64,000 nucleotides of DNA from Methanolinea sp. (GCA_030055515.1 JASFYI010000003.1:1-64000); one strand, 5' to 3'; shown: positions 8,746 through 16,009, counted from the first letter of the stretch. Translations and numbers: made by a program. Notes: generated by a model not told the origin, from the sequence alone.

Positions 8746-9611
8746 GCCGCCTCGGGATATTCGTCGACCGGAAAACCCTCTCCTCCTCGGACCAGCTCAA
8801 CGCCCTGATCCGGTGCAGGGACACCGCCGAGGGGATGGGGCACTCCGTCGAGTTCATCTTCCCGGTCGACATGAGGAAGGTCCGGCAGGTGGACGGCCTC
8901 TTCATACGGGCGAGAACCGACCCGATGAACGTCACGTACGTCGCGTCGAGGATCGCCGCGTCATCCGGTATCCCGGTCATCGACGATCCCGATTCCATCC
9001 GGGTCTGCTCCGACAAGGTGAACATGTACATGCACCTCCACCGGGCCGGGATCCCGATCCCGCGGACGCTCTTCATCGCGAAGGACGATATCCACCCGAC
9101 GCGCGTCCGCGAGATCATGAACGGCCTCGGGACGCCCCTCGTCCTGAAGGAACCCTCGACCTCCTTCTCGCTCCGGGTGGAACGGGTGGACGACCCGGTC
9201 GCCTTCATGCGGGTCGCGCGGCGCTACCTCAAGATGTCTGACTGGGTCGTCGCACAGGAGTACGTGCGGAGCACGTACGACTGGAGGATAGGGGTCCTCC
9301 GCGGGGAGTTCCTCTACGCTTGCAAGTACATCATCCCGCCGCAGACCTTCAAGATACAGGACTCGGTGAACGGGCACCTCGTCTCCTGCACCGTCGAGAG
9401 CGTCCCGGAAGACGCCGTCCCCGACCACGTGAGGGCGCTCGGCGTCGCGGCGGGAAGGGCGATCGGGGACGGGCTCTACGGCGTCGACATAAAGGACGGG
9501 GAGAGACCGTGCGTGATAGAGGTGAACGACAATCCCTCCCTCGAGGGCGGGGAGGACACGTTCTACCCCCACGTGTACAGGGAGATCGTCTGCGCCCTCC
9601 TCGGCACATGA
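8742..9611 (+). CDS. RimK-family ATP-grasp amidoligase
   Basis: 289 residues. After a Rossmann-like N domain (RLGIFVDRKTLSSSDQLNAL) come the ATP-grasp parts: VNMYMHLHRAGIPIPRT, the ATP-binding lysine strand PLVLKEPSTSFSL, VAQEYVRSTYDWRIGVL and the metal-binding end DGERPCVIEVNDNPSL. Such enzymes use ATP to join an amino group to a carboxylate through an acyl-phosphate. The segment after the lysine lacks the glycine-rich turn of canonical RimK. It overlaps both neighbours by ATGA, so it is translated with the RLAN protein and the Cys-cluster protein. The product is unknown. Confidence 0.85.
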   Translation: MSRLGIFVDRKTLSSSDQLNALIRCRDTAEGMGHSVEFIFPVDMRKVRQVDGLFIRARTDPMNVTYVASRIAASSGIPVIDDPDSIRVCSDKVNMYMHLHRAGIPIPRTLFIAKDDIHPTRVREIMNGLGTPLVLKEPSTSFSLRVERVDDPVAFMRVARRYLKMSDWVVAQEYVRSTYDWRIGVLRGEFLYACKYIIPPQTFKIQDSVNGHLVSCTVESVPEDAVPDHVRALGVAAGRAIGDGLYGVDIKDGERPCVIEVNDNPSLEGGEDTFYPHVYREIVCALLGT

Positions 9612-10129
9612 CCGGAAAGGGCGACGACCCGCCTGGATGGCAGGAGAGGGCGAGTGCCGTCTGCGGGGGGTGCGGGGGCCGGTGCTGCCACGAGGCTCGC
9701 CCCCCTCTCACCACCCGGCGGGTGACAATCCTCCTCCGGCGGGGTGTCGCGGAAGGGGACATCGAGTACGCGGGGTACTCCCGCATCCGGGCACGGGAGG
9801 ACGGGATGTGCGCATTGTGGGAGGCTGGCAGGTGCCGGGTCCACGACGTCAAGCCCGAGACGTGCCGGGCAGGCCCGTTCACGTTCGACGTGGAGGGGGG
9901 GACTGTCCGGGTATTCCTCAAGCACGAGTCCCGGTGCCCGCTCGTCTCCCTCCTGAAATCCGACCCCGACATGTTCAGGGCGCAGTTCAGGATCGCCGTG
10001 GAGAACATCCTCTCCCTCGCGGGGGCGCTCCCGCCAGGCGAACTCGCGACAATAAGCGCGATCCCTGAACCCGACTGCGACTTCGTCGCGGGGTTCCCGC
10101 TCCGCCCCCGCGGCAGGGGAGGCCCATGA
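9608..10129 (+). CDS. YkgJ-family cysteine-cluster protein
   Basis: 173 residues with the Cys signature of the YkgJ (CxxCxxCC) family: CGGCGGRCC near residue 19, then CALWEAGRCRVHDVKPETC with a following FTFDVEGG. The cysteines are expected to bind Zn or an Fe-S cluster. Its role is not known biochemically, and members often accompany peptide-modifying genes. ATGA overlaps with the ATP-grasp gene before and the GCS2 gene after place it firmly in the amidoligase operon, so an accessory or oxygenase-like step in the same pathway is a fair inference. Confidence 0.8.
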   Translation: MTGKGDDPPGWQERASAVCGGCGGRCCHEARPPLTTRRVTILLRRGVAEGDIEYAGYSRIRAREDGMCALWEAGRCRVHDVKPETCRAGPFTFDVEGGTVRVFLKHESRCPLVSLLKSDPDMFRAQFRIAVENILSLAGALPPGELATISAIPEPDCDFVAGFPLRPRGRGGP

Positions 10130-11247
10130 AGACCGGGACGGAACACGAGTATTCGATCAACAGTGCAGACTTCGTTCCCCTGCCCTGTTCCGACCGGATC
10201 CTCGCCGGGGCCGGGGGCACCCCCTATGGTGAAGTCCCGATGGCAGGTGCGACCATCGGAAAGGAACTCCAGAAGACAGTCCTCGAGTTCGTCCCCGCGT
10301 ACCCCCACCGCAGTATCCCCGTCCTTGAATCGCTCGTGTACTCCGGGATAAAGGAGTTCTCGAGGCGGTTTTCCGGCCGGTACACCCTCCTCGGCCTCGG
10401 GATGCACCCGACCCTCTCCCCTTCCCGCGACCTCGTCTGGGACCACGGCGACGCAGCGATCTACCGCGAGTACGACAGGCTGTTTGGCATCGCGCGGCAC
10501 GGGTGGGTGAACGTCCAGGCATTCCAGGTCAACCTCGAGTATAGGAGCGAGGGGCAGCTCGTCAGGATGTTCAACAGGGTGCGCGCACTCATGCCTTTCC
10601 TCGTCGCGGTCTCGGCCGCGTCCCCCTTCGTCGAGGGGCGGCTCACCGGGACGCTCGATTCCCGGCTCGTATATTACATGGAGAACCAGGCGAGGATCCC
10701 GGAGATCTGCGACGGGATCGTCACGCGGCCGATCGCGTCTGTCGACGACTACCGCGGGAGGCTCTGTCTCCTCTACGACCTCCTCCGGGAGGAGGGCGCG
10801 GATGCACTCTGCGAGGAGTGGGTCGCGTCATTCGGCGCGATCGTCCGGTTCAGCCGCCCCTGCATCGAGATAAAGGTCATGGACGAGCAGGAGTGCGTCC
10901 GCTCTGACATGGCGCTCTGCGCGTTTGCCCGGGCGCTCGTGCGTGCCCGGGATCTCCCCCTCGAGGAAGACTCCGACGCGCTCCGCGACCTCGTCGCGCA
11001 CGCGATCCGGCACGGGACCGCCGGCCTCGAGGACGATCTCTCCCGTCTCTACCGCCGCGCGACCGGTGCCGCCACGCCCGGGGAGAGGCACTACCTCCCC
11101 CTCGTCGGGGAGAGGATCCGGGGAGGGTGCCTCGCCGCCCTGCTCTCCCGGAGGTACAGGGAGACGGGAGATCTCCCCGGGATCATGCGCGATCTCGCGC
11201 GCTGCCTCGCGGAGAATCGGCCGTACAAGGGCGGGGAGGAGGAGTAG
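10126..11247 (+). CDS. GCS2-family glutamate-cysteine-ligase-like carboxylate-amine ligase
   Basis: 373 residues. The start KTGTEHEYSIN carries the paired acidic residues that bind Mg-ATP in the GCS2 (YbdK/EgtA-like) family. LLGLGMHPTLSPSRDLVW, WVNVQAFQVNLEY and CIEIKVMDEQECVRSDM match the family core. These enzymes form gamma-glutamyl-type amide bonds. Whether Glu and Cys are the substrates here cannot be read from sequence. ATGA overlap with the Cys-cluster gene makes it the fourth gene of the operon. Two different amidoligase folds in one operon imply at least two successive amide-forming steps. Confidence 0.82.
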   Translation: MKTGTEHEYSINSADFVPLPCSDRILAGAGGTPYGEVPMAGATIGKELQKTVLEFVPAYPHRSIPVLESLVYSGIKEFSRRFSGRYTLLGLGMHPTLSPSRDLVWDHGDAAIYREYDRLFGIARHGWVNVQAFQVNLEYRSEGQLVRMFNRVRALMPFLVAVSAASPFVEGRLTGTLDSRLVYYMENQARIPEICDGIVTRPIASVDDYRGRLCLLYDLLREEGADALCEEWVASFGAIVRFSRPCIEIKVMDEQECVRSDMALCAFARALVRARDLPLEEDSDALRDLVAHAIRHGTAGLEDDLSRLYRRATGAATPGERHYLPLVGERIRGGCLAALLSRRYRETGDLPGIMRDLARCLAENRPYKGGEEE

Positions 11248-11422
11248 ATCCCCTGCGGGACTGCCCGCCGGGACACGGGGAACGCGGGCAAACGGGACAG
11301 CGGATCCCTGCCATTGCAAGACGCGCAACGCCGCTCCCACGGGGTGTCGTCCGCGGAAAATCCATGGGCCGGCGGGGGAGAATACCCGGAGACGTCGGGA
11401 GATACGGAAAAAAGAGAAAGTC

Positions 11423-11587
11423 CTAGTACCGGGGCTTCCTGTGCTTGGGCAGGCACGCCCGGCAGTACACCGGCCTCCCCTCGGTGGGGACGAACGGTAC
11501 CTCGCATTCTGCTCCACAGTCCGCGCACACGGCCTTCGTCATCGTCCGGGGCCGGTCGAACCCGCCCCTGAAACCTCTCTCGTTCAT
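11423..11587 (-). CDS. Small CxxC-x17-CxxC zinc-ribbon protein
   Basis: 54 residues. The only clear element is CADC, seventeen residues, CRAC, followed by a basic tail LPKHRKPRY. I count 17 residues between the pairs, the spacing of the CxxC-x17-CxxC domain known from methanogens. It should bind one Zn and may contact nucleic acid. I chose the ATG at 11587 because a TATA box at 11640-11646 (minus strand) fits it. The longer frame to 11776 runs through the promoter. It converges on the amidoligase operon. Confidence 0.72.
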   Translation of the reverse strand: MNERGFRGGFDRPRTMTKAVCADCGAECEVPFVPTEGRPVYCRACLPKHRKPRY

Positions 11588-11639
11588 CTCTTTCCCTGAT
11601 GCAGTTTTGATCCTGCGCGTACGCGTGGGGGCGCAAGGG

Positions 11640-11646
11640 ATATATA
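11640..11646 (-). promoter_or_regulatory. TATA box for the CxxC-x17-CxxC gene
   Basis: TATATAT (minus strand reads CTATATATCCC) lies about 55 bp before the ATG at 11587, giving a leader of roughly 30 bases. Confidence 0.5.
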
Positions 11647-11734
11647 GGTGTGCATGGGGGTGGCGGGACGGGGCCGGGGGGAGGCAGAAACCCGGCACGC
11701 CGCGGCGGGGGCGGGGGGCGGGGCATCCACGGCA

Positions 11735-11788
11735 TTCCCTGCAACCCTGCAACACGATTCCCCATTTCCGCGGCATTGTTGCAGGGAA
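11735..11788. repeat. Inverted GTTGCAGGG repeats, left cluster
   Basis: CCCTGCAAC occurs at 11737-11745 and again at 11745-11753, and the reverse complement GTTGCAGGG at 11778-11786. TTCCCTGCAAC (11735-11745) and GTTGCAGGGAA (11778-11788) form a perfect 11-bp inverted repeat. The same word recurs in a denser array 270 bp to the right. Confidence 0.75.
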
Positions 11789-12010
11789 AAAGGGGGAATT
11801 TCCGTGCCTGAATTGTCAAACGGAGAATTTTAAGTCGTATCTCATTTTTCCCCTGCAGCACCCTGCGGATCACGTACACGCGCACGGGTGCGCGGGAGGT
11901 CTCCCGGCGCAGTACGTGATCCCGGATTTGTTTCAGGGTTCGTATGCATGTACATAAATTCGCGATGAAATAGCGTATTTTGCGAAAAAAATTGTTTTCC
12001 ACAGGAATTA
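11789..12010. other. AT-rich non-coding spacer between the two repeat clusters
   Basis: No gene is seen. The stretch is markedly AT-richer than the chromosome around it (for example 11795-11850 and 11940-12010, with runs of A and T and TTTTCCACAGGAATTAAAT just before the palindrome). Frames crossing it have no start signals or family motifs. Confidence 0.5.
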
Positions 12011-12063
12011 AATCCTGCAACACGTGTTGCAGGATTGTTGCAGGGTGTTGCAGGGTTGCAGGG
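12011..12063. repeat. 26-bp perfect palindrome plus GTTGCAGGG direct-repeat array
   Basis: 12011-12036 is a perfect palindrome centred on CACGTG. Its right arm begins a series of direct copies of GTTGCAGG(G) at 12026, 12037, 12047 and 12055, spaced 11, 10 and 8 bp, close to one helical turn. This looks like binding sites for a DNA-binding protein (operator, iteron or partition-like site). No regulator gene is adjacent. Confidence 0.75.
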
Positions 12064-12180
12064 ATTTCCGGCTGCCGCAACCGGCACACGCAACGGAGGA
12101 TCTCCCGGGACACACGGGCGGGGAGGCTGCGGCGATCGCAGGTCTTCACCGCAAAGGGAGAAGGGCGGGAGGAGGGGGCA

Positions 12181-12541
12181 GTTGATCCCACGTACGAGAT
12201 CCAGAGGTATCATCGCGCGGCGAGGAAGAATCCGGGGAAAAGGGACGGGACATGGACGCAGCGGGGAGATATGCGGCATTATGGAAACACGCTGCATGTG
12301 CGCATCGGGAAAGAGTGTCACATGGCCCGGCGCATCTCCCCGGCCGCTGTATCTGCCCACGGCAGCAAGGAGGATCTTCCGATGCCGGGGGAGACAGTGT
12401 ACCGCGACAAGGGGTATTCCGGAGAAAAACCCCGTTGCCCTAATCGATAAACCCATGATACGGGCTGTCCGGGGGTGTCCACCGGCAATCGAGGGGAAAA
12501 CGCAGGGATCGTGCGGTCAGGTGGACGAGGAAAGCGATTGA
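12181..12541 (+). pseudogene. Decayed IS5-family transposase remnant
   Basis: The translated frame from 12181 reads like the C-terminal half of an archaeal IS5 transposase: RDGTWTQRGD, HYGNTLHVRIG, the S-x-H-x-S step (SAHGSKEDL) and GETVYRDKGYSGEKPR, which contains the second catalytic Asp. The frame stops at 12450. The next expected piece, MIRAVRG, follows in the +1 frame from 12455 and then degenerates. The N-terminal half and the catalytic Glu region are missing and no terminal repeats are visible. It is non-functional. Confidence 0.75.
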
Positions 12542-12731
12542 ACGGGTCTTCGCCGTGACCAAACGTACGTCCTCCTGCGGTCACATTCCCGTGACGACTG
12601 TGGAGGGGGTGCATGCCAGAGACGCATTCGCCTCGTTTTTAGTTCACCTTGTCCAGTGGGGGACTCCCAAACGGGAAGGGGCCTGGGAGCGGGAGCCATC
12701 GGAGGTTTCTAAAGAGCCGCGAGGAAATCAC
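12542..12731. other. Non-coding stretch between the IS remnants
   Basis: No gene is recognised. Composition shifts here from GC-rich to AT-rich. Short frames lack start signals and motifs. Confidence 0.4.
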
Positions 12732-12901
12732 GGTAATTTGGTGAAATCTTTAGGAAATTCTCCCATTTTGAGTTCTCAAATTTTGAGAGAGCGTTCTCTT
12801 TCTTCGATGTCACAGGTTTTTCGAAATCGTCAACCGGCAAAAAACCCGGTAATTTGGTGAAACCAGTACTGGATAATACCATTTTGGGTTTTCATATTTG
12901 G
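12732..12901. repeat. Two imperfect direct repeats left of the insertion sequence
   Basis: GGTAATTTGGTGAAA occurs at 12732-12746 and 12848-12862. A second block, CCATTTTG followed by GTT, TCA and ATTT, follows at 12763 and 12879 with the same 31-bp offset. The copies are 116 bp apart and diverged between the conserved blocks. They may be scars of earlier insertion-sequence ends. ATTTGGTGAAAC also appears near the transposase start at 13102. Confidence 0.6.
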
Positions 12902-12933
12902 AACGGGCCGGATCCTTCTCTCAATATCATGGG

Positions 12934-14191
12934 TTTAGCCCCCTCCATTTCTCTCACCAAAGATACGCATGATGATCACCTTAATTCACAATAAACAAGA
13001 GATTCACGCGCCTGGTGTAAAAGTACATTTCGAAAAACCCCTAAATCAAAAAATACGAAAGATTAAATCGTAAAATTGATCGTACTCGGAGGGGAATACA
13101 TATTTGGTGAAACGATGCATCCCTCTCTGGGAGGGGATCGCAATGACCCAAAATGGTTTCTCCTCGGACAGGTTCTCTCACTCGTCACCAGCCGTCCCGC
13201 CCAACAGGTATTTGCGAGAAACGAGATTGAGCCCATTCCCGCAGCTTTAGATGCAATCGCGATCGTTCTCACCGCGATGTTCTTCTCTTGTGATTGTTCC
13301 TTTGTCATCCAGGAATTGGTAAATCGCAGGAGACTCCGCAAATTTCTGGACATTCACACTGTTCCCACAGTCGATTCGGTTTATAAAACACTGAGCAGGT
13401 TCGATGAAACCCAGTTTATCTCCCTCGTGAACGGGATCCTCAATTCCTGTTGCACGAGGAGGAGGAGACGAGGGTGGAACACGTTTATCGTGGATGCAAC
13501 CGCGATTACCCTCGATTTGAATTGGTTCAGGAAAAAGTATACGAAGAAACAGTTGGAGAACAGGGACTACGCGTGGGGGTATTGTCCTACCCACGGCCAC
13601 TATATCGGCTACAAACTCACTCTCGCACTCGACGCGCATTCCCTGCGGCCGGTCTGTTTCCTGCTCCATCCGGGATCTCCCCACGATTCTGTCATTTTCC
13701 GGGAGATCGTGAGTGAATTGAAAAGGCGCAGAATCGCCCGGATCGGTGATACAATCGTCTTTGACAAGGGATACTACGCGTACGATAACTACGTGGAGGG
13801 AATCTTCGCGTTCAGCATCGTCCCGATGATTTTTACAAAGAAGAACTTTTCATTGTCCAAACTGCTCAGGAAACTCAATTTTCCCCTCTGGATTTTCGGG
13901 AGGTCTGATACGAAACAGCTCTTCCAGAGATACACTTCCCTGGCGCGCCGGTCGGTGATGTACCTCCGCGACGAGATCCAACTCGTGGAGAAGAGATCCC
14001 TCATTGAGGATGTCTTCAAAATGGCGAAAAATGCATTCGGATTGAAGAAAATCTACAAATATACGACGCGATCTGTGAAAAAGACAGTCTGCCTGAATGT
14101 ACTTTTACACGGACTCGTTATTTCTCTGGGATTTGGCGATAAGATTCAATTACAACGGTTGGCTGAGTGGTAATTTAGGGAGGGGGTTAGA
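12934..14191 (+). mobile_element. Insertion sequence with DDE transposase
   Basis: An element of about 1.26 kb. The proposed left end TTTAGCCCCCTCC (12934-12946) and the reverse complement of the right end, TCTAACCCCCTCC (14179-14191), agree at 11 of 13 positions and bracket one full-length transposase gene. Base composition is much richer in AT than in the flanking genes, as expected for recent arrival. I see no convincing target-site duplication, so the exact ends may be off by a few bases. Confidence 0.65.
13076..14173 (+). CDS. DDE transposase of the insertion sequence
   Basis: 365 residues with an RNase-H-like DDE layout: TFIVDATAITLDLNWF (first Asp), IGDTIVFDKGYYAYDN (second Asp) and RSLIEDVFKMAKNAFGLKK (Glu). 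The chain is uninterrupted and basic, so it may be active. The family is within the IS4/IS5-like superfamily, but I cannot assign it further by eye. Start choice is open: TTG at 13076 gives the longest form, and ATG at 13115 follows GGAGG by about 20 bases. Codon use is AT-rich compared with the neighbouring chromosome. The last 60 codons are duplicated downstream. Confidence 0.85.
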   Translation: MIVLGGEYIFGETMHPSLGGDRNDPKWFLLGQVLSLVTSRPAQQVFARNEIEPIPAALDAIAIVLTAMFFSCDCSFVIQELVNRRRLRKFLDIHTVPTVDSVYKTLSRFDETQFISLVNGILNSCCTRRRRRGWNTFIVDATAITLDLNWFRKKYTKKQLENRDYAWGYCPTHGHYIGYKLTLALDAHSLRPVCFLLHPGSPHDSVIFREIVSELKRRRIARIGDTIVFDKGYYAYDNYVEGIFAFSIVPMIFTKKNFSLSKLLRKLNFPLWIFGRSDTKQLFQRYTSLARRSVMYLRDEIQLVEKRSLIEDVFKMAKNAFGLKKIYKYTTRSVKKTVCLNVLLHGLVISLGFGDKIQLQRLAEW

Positions 14192-14332
14192 CATTCTTCA
14201 TTCCCTCTGCGTTATCGGTAAGGTAATGTTCTACCAAGTCTTTACTAATCATTGCCCTGTATTCCTCCGTTTCTGCAATCTACTGTAGGATACAGGGTCG
14301 TTTCAATTTTACAGCTTTATAGGTACACTACC

Positions 14333-14533
14333 AAGAGATCCCTCATCGAGGATGTCTTCAAAACGGCGAAAAATGCATTCGGTTTGAAGAGGATTCACAA
14401 GTATACGACGCGATCTGTGAAAAAGACGGTCTGCCTGAATATACTTTTACTCGGGCTCGTTATTTCTCTGGGATTTGGCGATAAGATTCAATTACAACGG
14501 TTGGCTGAGTGGTGATTTGGAGAGGGGGTTAAC
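14333..14533 (+). mobile_element. Truncated second copy of the insertion-sequence right end
   Basis: 201 bp that align without gaps to 13991-14191, with about 16-17 base differences counted by eye. It encodes RSLIEDVFKTAKNAFGLKR through the transposase C-terminus to QLQRLAEW and a TGA stop, then the same terminal sequence (AGAGGGGGTTAAC). The 5' part is missing, so it cannot be expressed as a working transposase. The differences show it is an older or separately acquired copy, not a fresh duplication. Confidence 0.85.
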
Positions 14534-14681
14534 ACTTGTATTTGAATCTCCTCACTCTGTTAAACCTCTTGCCTCCACAATGGGGGCATTCCTCGAATGT
14601 TTTGAGAATTCCCTGATCCCTGAGATATGACTCTGCTCGCTCCTCGTCATTGGTGTATTGTATTAGTTCTACTAGGTTCAT
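14529..14681 (-). pseudogene. N-terminal fragment of a zinc-ribbon transposase, interrupted by the IS end
   Basis: 50 codons starting MNLVELIQYTNDEERAESYL and containing CPHCGGKRFNRVRRFKYKC, the N-terminal zinc ribbon typical of IS1595-type transposases. The frame ends exactly where the truncated IS right end begins. The stop codon is made by the junction, and the rest of the gene is absent. The simplest reading is insertion of the other element into this gene followed by loss of the remainder. Not functional. Confidence 0.7.
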
Positions 14682-14700
14682 TCATCCGGCCACCTGTAGT

Positions 14701-14736
14701 TAGTATATAGAATGTGGCTAGTATATAGAATGTGGC
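14701..14736. repeat. Perfect tandem duplication of an 18-bp TATA-bearing unit
   Basis: TAGTATATAGAATGTGGC occurs twice head to tail. On the minus strand each unit contains a TATA-like TTCTATATACTA, and the nearer lies about 25 bp before the ATG of the zinc-ribbon fragment. It is therefore probably a duplicated promoter of the dead transposase gene. Confidence 0.7.
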
Positions 14737-14763
14737 CTTTATTAATGAATCACCATTAGATCA

Positions 14764-14769
14764 AAAAAG
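14764..14769 (-). terminator. Oligo-T terminator after the pilin gene
   Basis: Six T in the minus-strand transcript a few bases beyond the pilin stop codon. Confidence 0.4.
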
Positions 14770-14774
14770 TGAAA

Positions 14775-15185
14775 TTAGAATGTGCGGTCCCATAGGACTT
14801 GTTGGGATCCATCAGTAAAGGTACCCTTAATAATTAATCTTACACCTGTATTTGTTGGAGAAGTTCCGTTATAACCAGTTACAGTCGCTGCCGCTCCAAC
14901 AGTCCATCCTGCTGTTGGTTTACTAATTTCTACATAAGTAGTTCCATTTGTTGAATATTCCAATTTATTTAATTGGGGGAGATCCGATCCTCCTTGGATT
15001 GTTATTATAAAATTCTGATCCCCTGACTTTACAGCTGTAATTCCCACATTCTTACTCGATCCCGTCGTCCCCGCGAGCCCGAACACGAACGCCGCGATGA
15101 CCGCCGCGAGGATGACCGTGATGGCCACCATCAGGATCACGCCGATGACGGGTGATACTGCCTCTTCGTCCTTGATGAACTTCAT
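14775..15185 (-). CDS. Type IV pilin (class III signal peptide)
   Basis: 136 residues. The start KFIKDEEAVSPVIGVILMVA is the archaeal pilin signature: a short charged leader, a prepilin peptidase site before the hydrophobic stretch (about residues 10-38), then a small extracellular beta domain. Such pilins assemble into adhesive surface pili. The DNA for the leader and helix (15055-15185) is GC-rich, while the rest (14775-15050) is strikingly AT-rich, so the exposed domain may have been swapped in. Ribosome site GAGGTGA precedes the ATG. A TATA-like TTTAAATA lies near 15265. Confidence 0.88.
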   Translation of the reverse strand: MKFIKDEEAVSPVIGVILMVAITVILAAVIAAFVFGLAGTTGSSKNVGITAVKSGDQNFIITIQGGSDLPQLNKLEYSTNGTTYVEISKPTAGWTVGAAATVTGYNGTSPTNTGVRLIIKGTFTDGSQQVLWDRTF

Positions 15186-15236
15186 GATTCACCTCACATC
15201 TCACATGCACGTTGCCCGTGCGCGCACGGACAAGAC

Positions 15237-15252
15237 ACTGTATTAACACAGT
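15237..15252. promoter_or_regulatory. Near-palindrome upstream of the pilin gene
   Basis: ACTGTATTAACACAGT is palindromic apart from one mismatched pair and lies between the probable TATA box and the start codon of the pilin gene, a position suited to a repressor. No binding protein is identified. Confidence 0.4.
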
Positions 15253-15406
15253 AGATACCGGATGTTATTTAAAAATATTCCCCCCGGAACGTGCCCCGGG
15301 AACGCACCCGCGATCTACCCCCGGACGGAGGGGGGCCGCGGTTGCCGTCCCCTTTCCCGCGCCGTTCCGGAACAGTGATGTCGCGGCCCGCCGAACAGTC
15401 AGGAGA

Positions 15407-15931
15407 ATGGACTCGCCCCTTCGGATCCGCCTCCCCGCCCTCCTCCCCCTCGTCCTCCTCGCCGTCCCCCTCCACCTCTACGTCATCGGCGACTGGCTGG
15501 GGACCGGCGTGCAGTGGGCCCTCTTCCGGTACCAGGAGACGGCATACGGTCCCTCGCTCATCACGGTCGCCTCCGATTTCGGGTACATCGGGACGGGGCT
15601 GATTTCCGGGAAGACTGCGCTCTCGTTCCTCCTGTGGGACGCGGGGGGACTCCTGCTCTCCGGCGCGGCCCTCCTCTCCCTCCTCCCGGCATTAGGGGGG
15701 AGGCCCGCGTGGACGAGGCCCGCGGGGTTCGCGGTCGCCGCGGCGGGCGTCCTCTTCACCGCGTCCTGCATCGTCCAGTACGGGCCGCTCCTCTCCGGGC
15801 CGGCGGGGATATCCCTCCCGCTCGGCCTGCCGCTCGTCTTCTCGGTCGCGTGGCTCATGGTGAGGGGGGAGGACGAGGGGGACGAGGAGGAAGAGGGAGG
15901 AGGGGACGGCGGCGAAGGGAGCGGGCCATGA
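15407..15931 (+). CDS. Small integral membrane protein of unknown function
   Basis: 174 residues with four likely membrane helices (about 8-28, 60-88, 97-117 and 124-142) and a very acidic Glu/Asp/Gly tail on the cytoplasmic or outer side. No family recognised. The ATG at 15407 follows AGGAG by three bases. Upstream in-frame sequence is Arg/Pro-rich and looks untranslated. It is divergent from the pilin gene and ends 78 bp before the convergent DUF2769 gene. Confidence 0.65.
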   Translation: MDSPLRIRLPALLPLVLLAVPLHLYVIGDWLGTGVQWALFRYQETAYGPSLITVASDFGYIGTGLISGKTALSFLLWDAGGLLLSGAALLSLLPALGGRPAWTRPAGFAVAAAGVLFTASCIVQYGPLLSGPAGISLPLGLPLVFSVAWLMVRGEDEGDEEEEGGGDGGEGSGP

Positions 15932-16009
15932 CCGCCGGGAGACCCCCTGTCCCCGCCCGCGCACGGTGCAGGGGAGGGGGCCCTCTCCCGCCATCCGGGC
16001 CGCGGGCAC

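Noticed and set aside
11990-12036. Possible replication origin recognition box (TTTTCCACAGGAATTAAAT near the palindrome)
   Set aside because: It lacks the G-rich string and repeated dyads of archaeal origin boxes, and no orc1/cdc6 gene is in the window.
11091-12191. 366-codon minus-strand frame through the repeat clusters
   Set aside because: It crosses the GCS2 gene end, a TATA box and two repeat arrays, and its translation is low-complexity. Only the CxxC-x17-CxxC gene, in a different frame, is credible on this strand.
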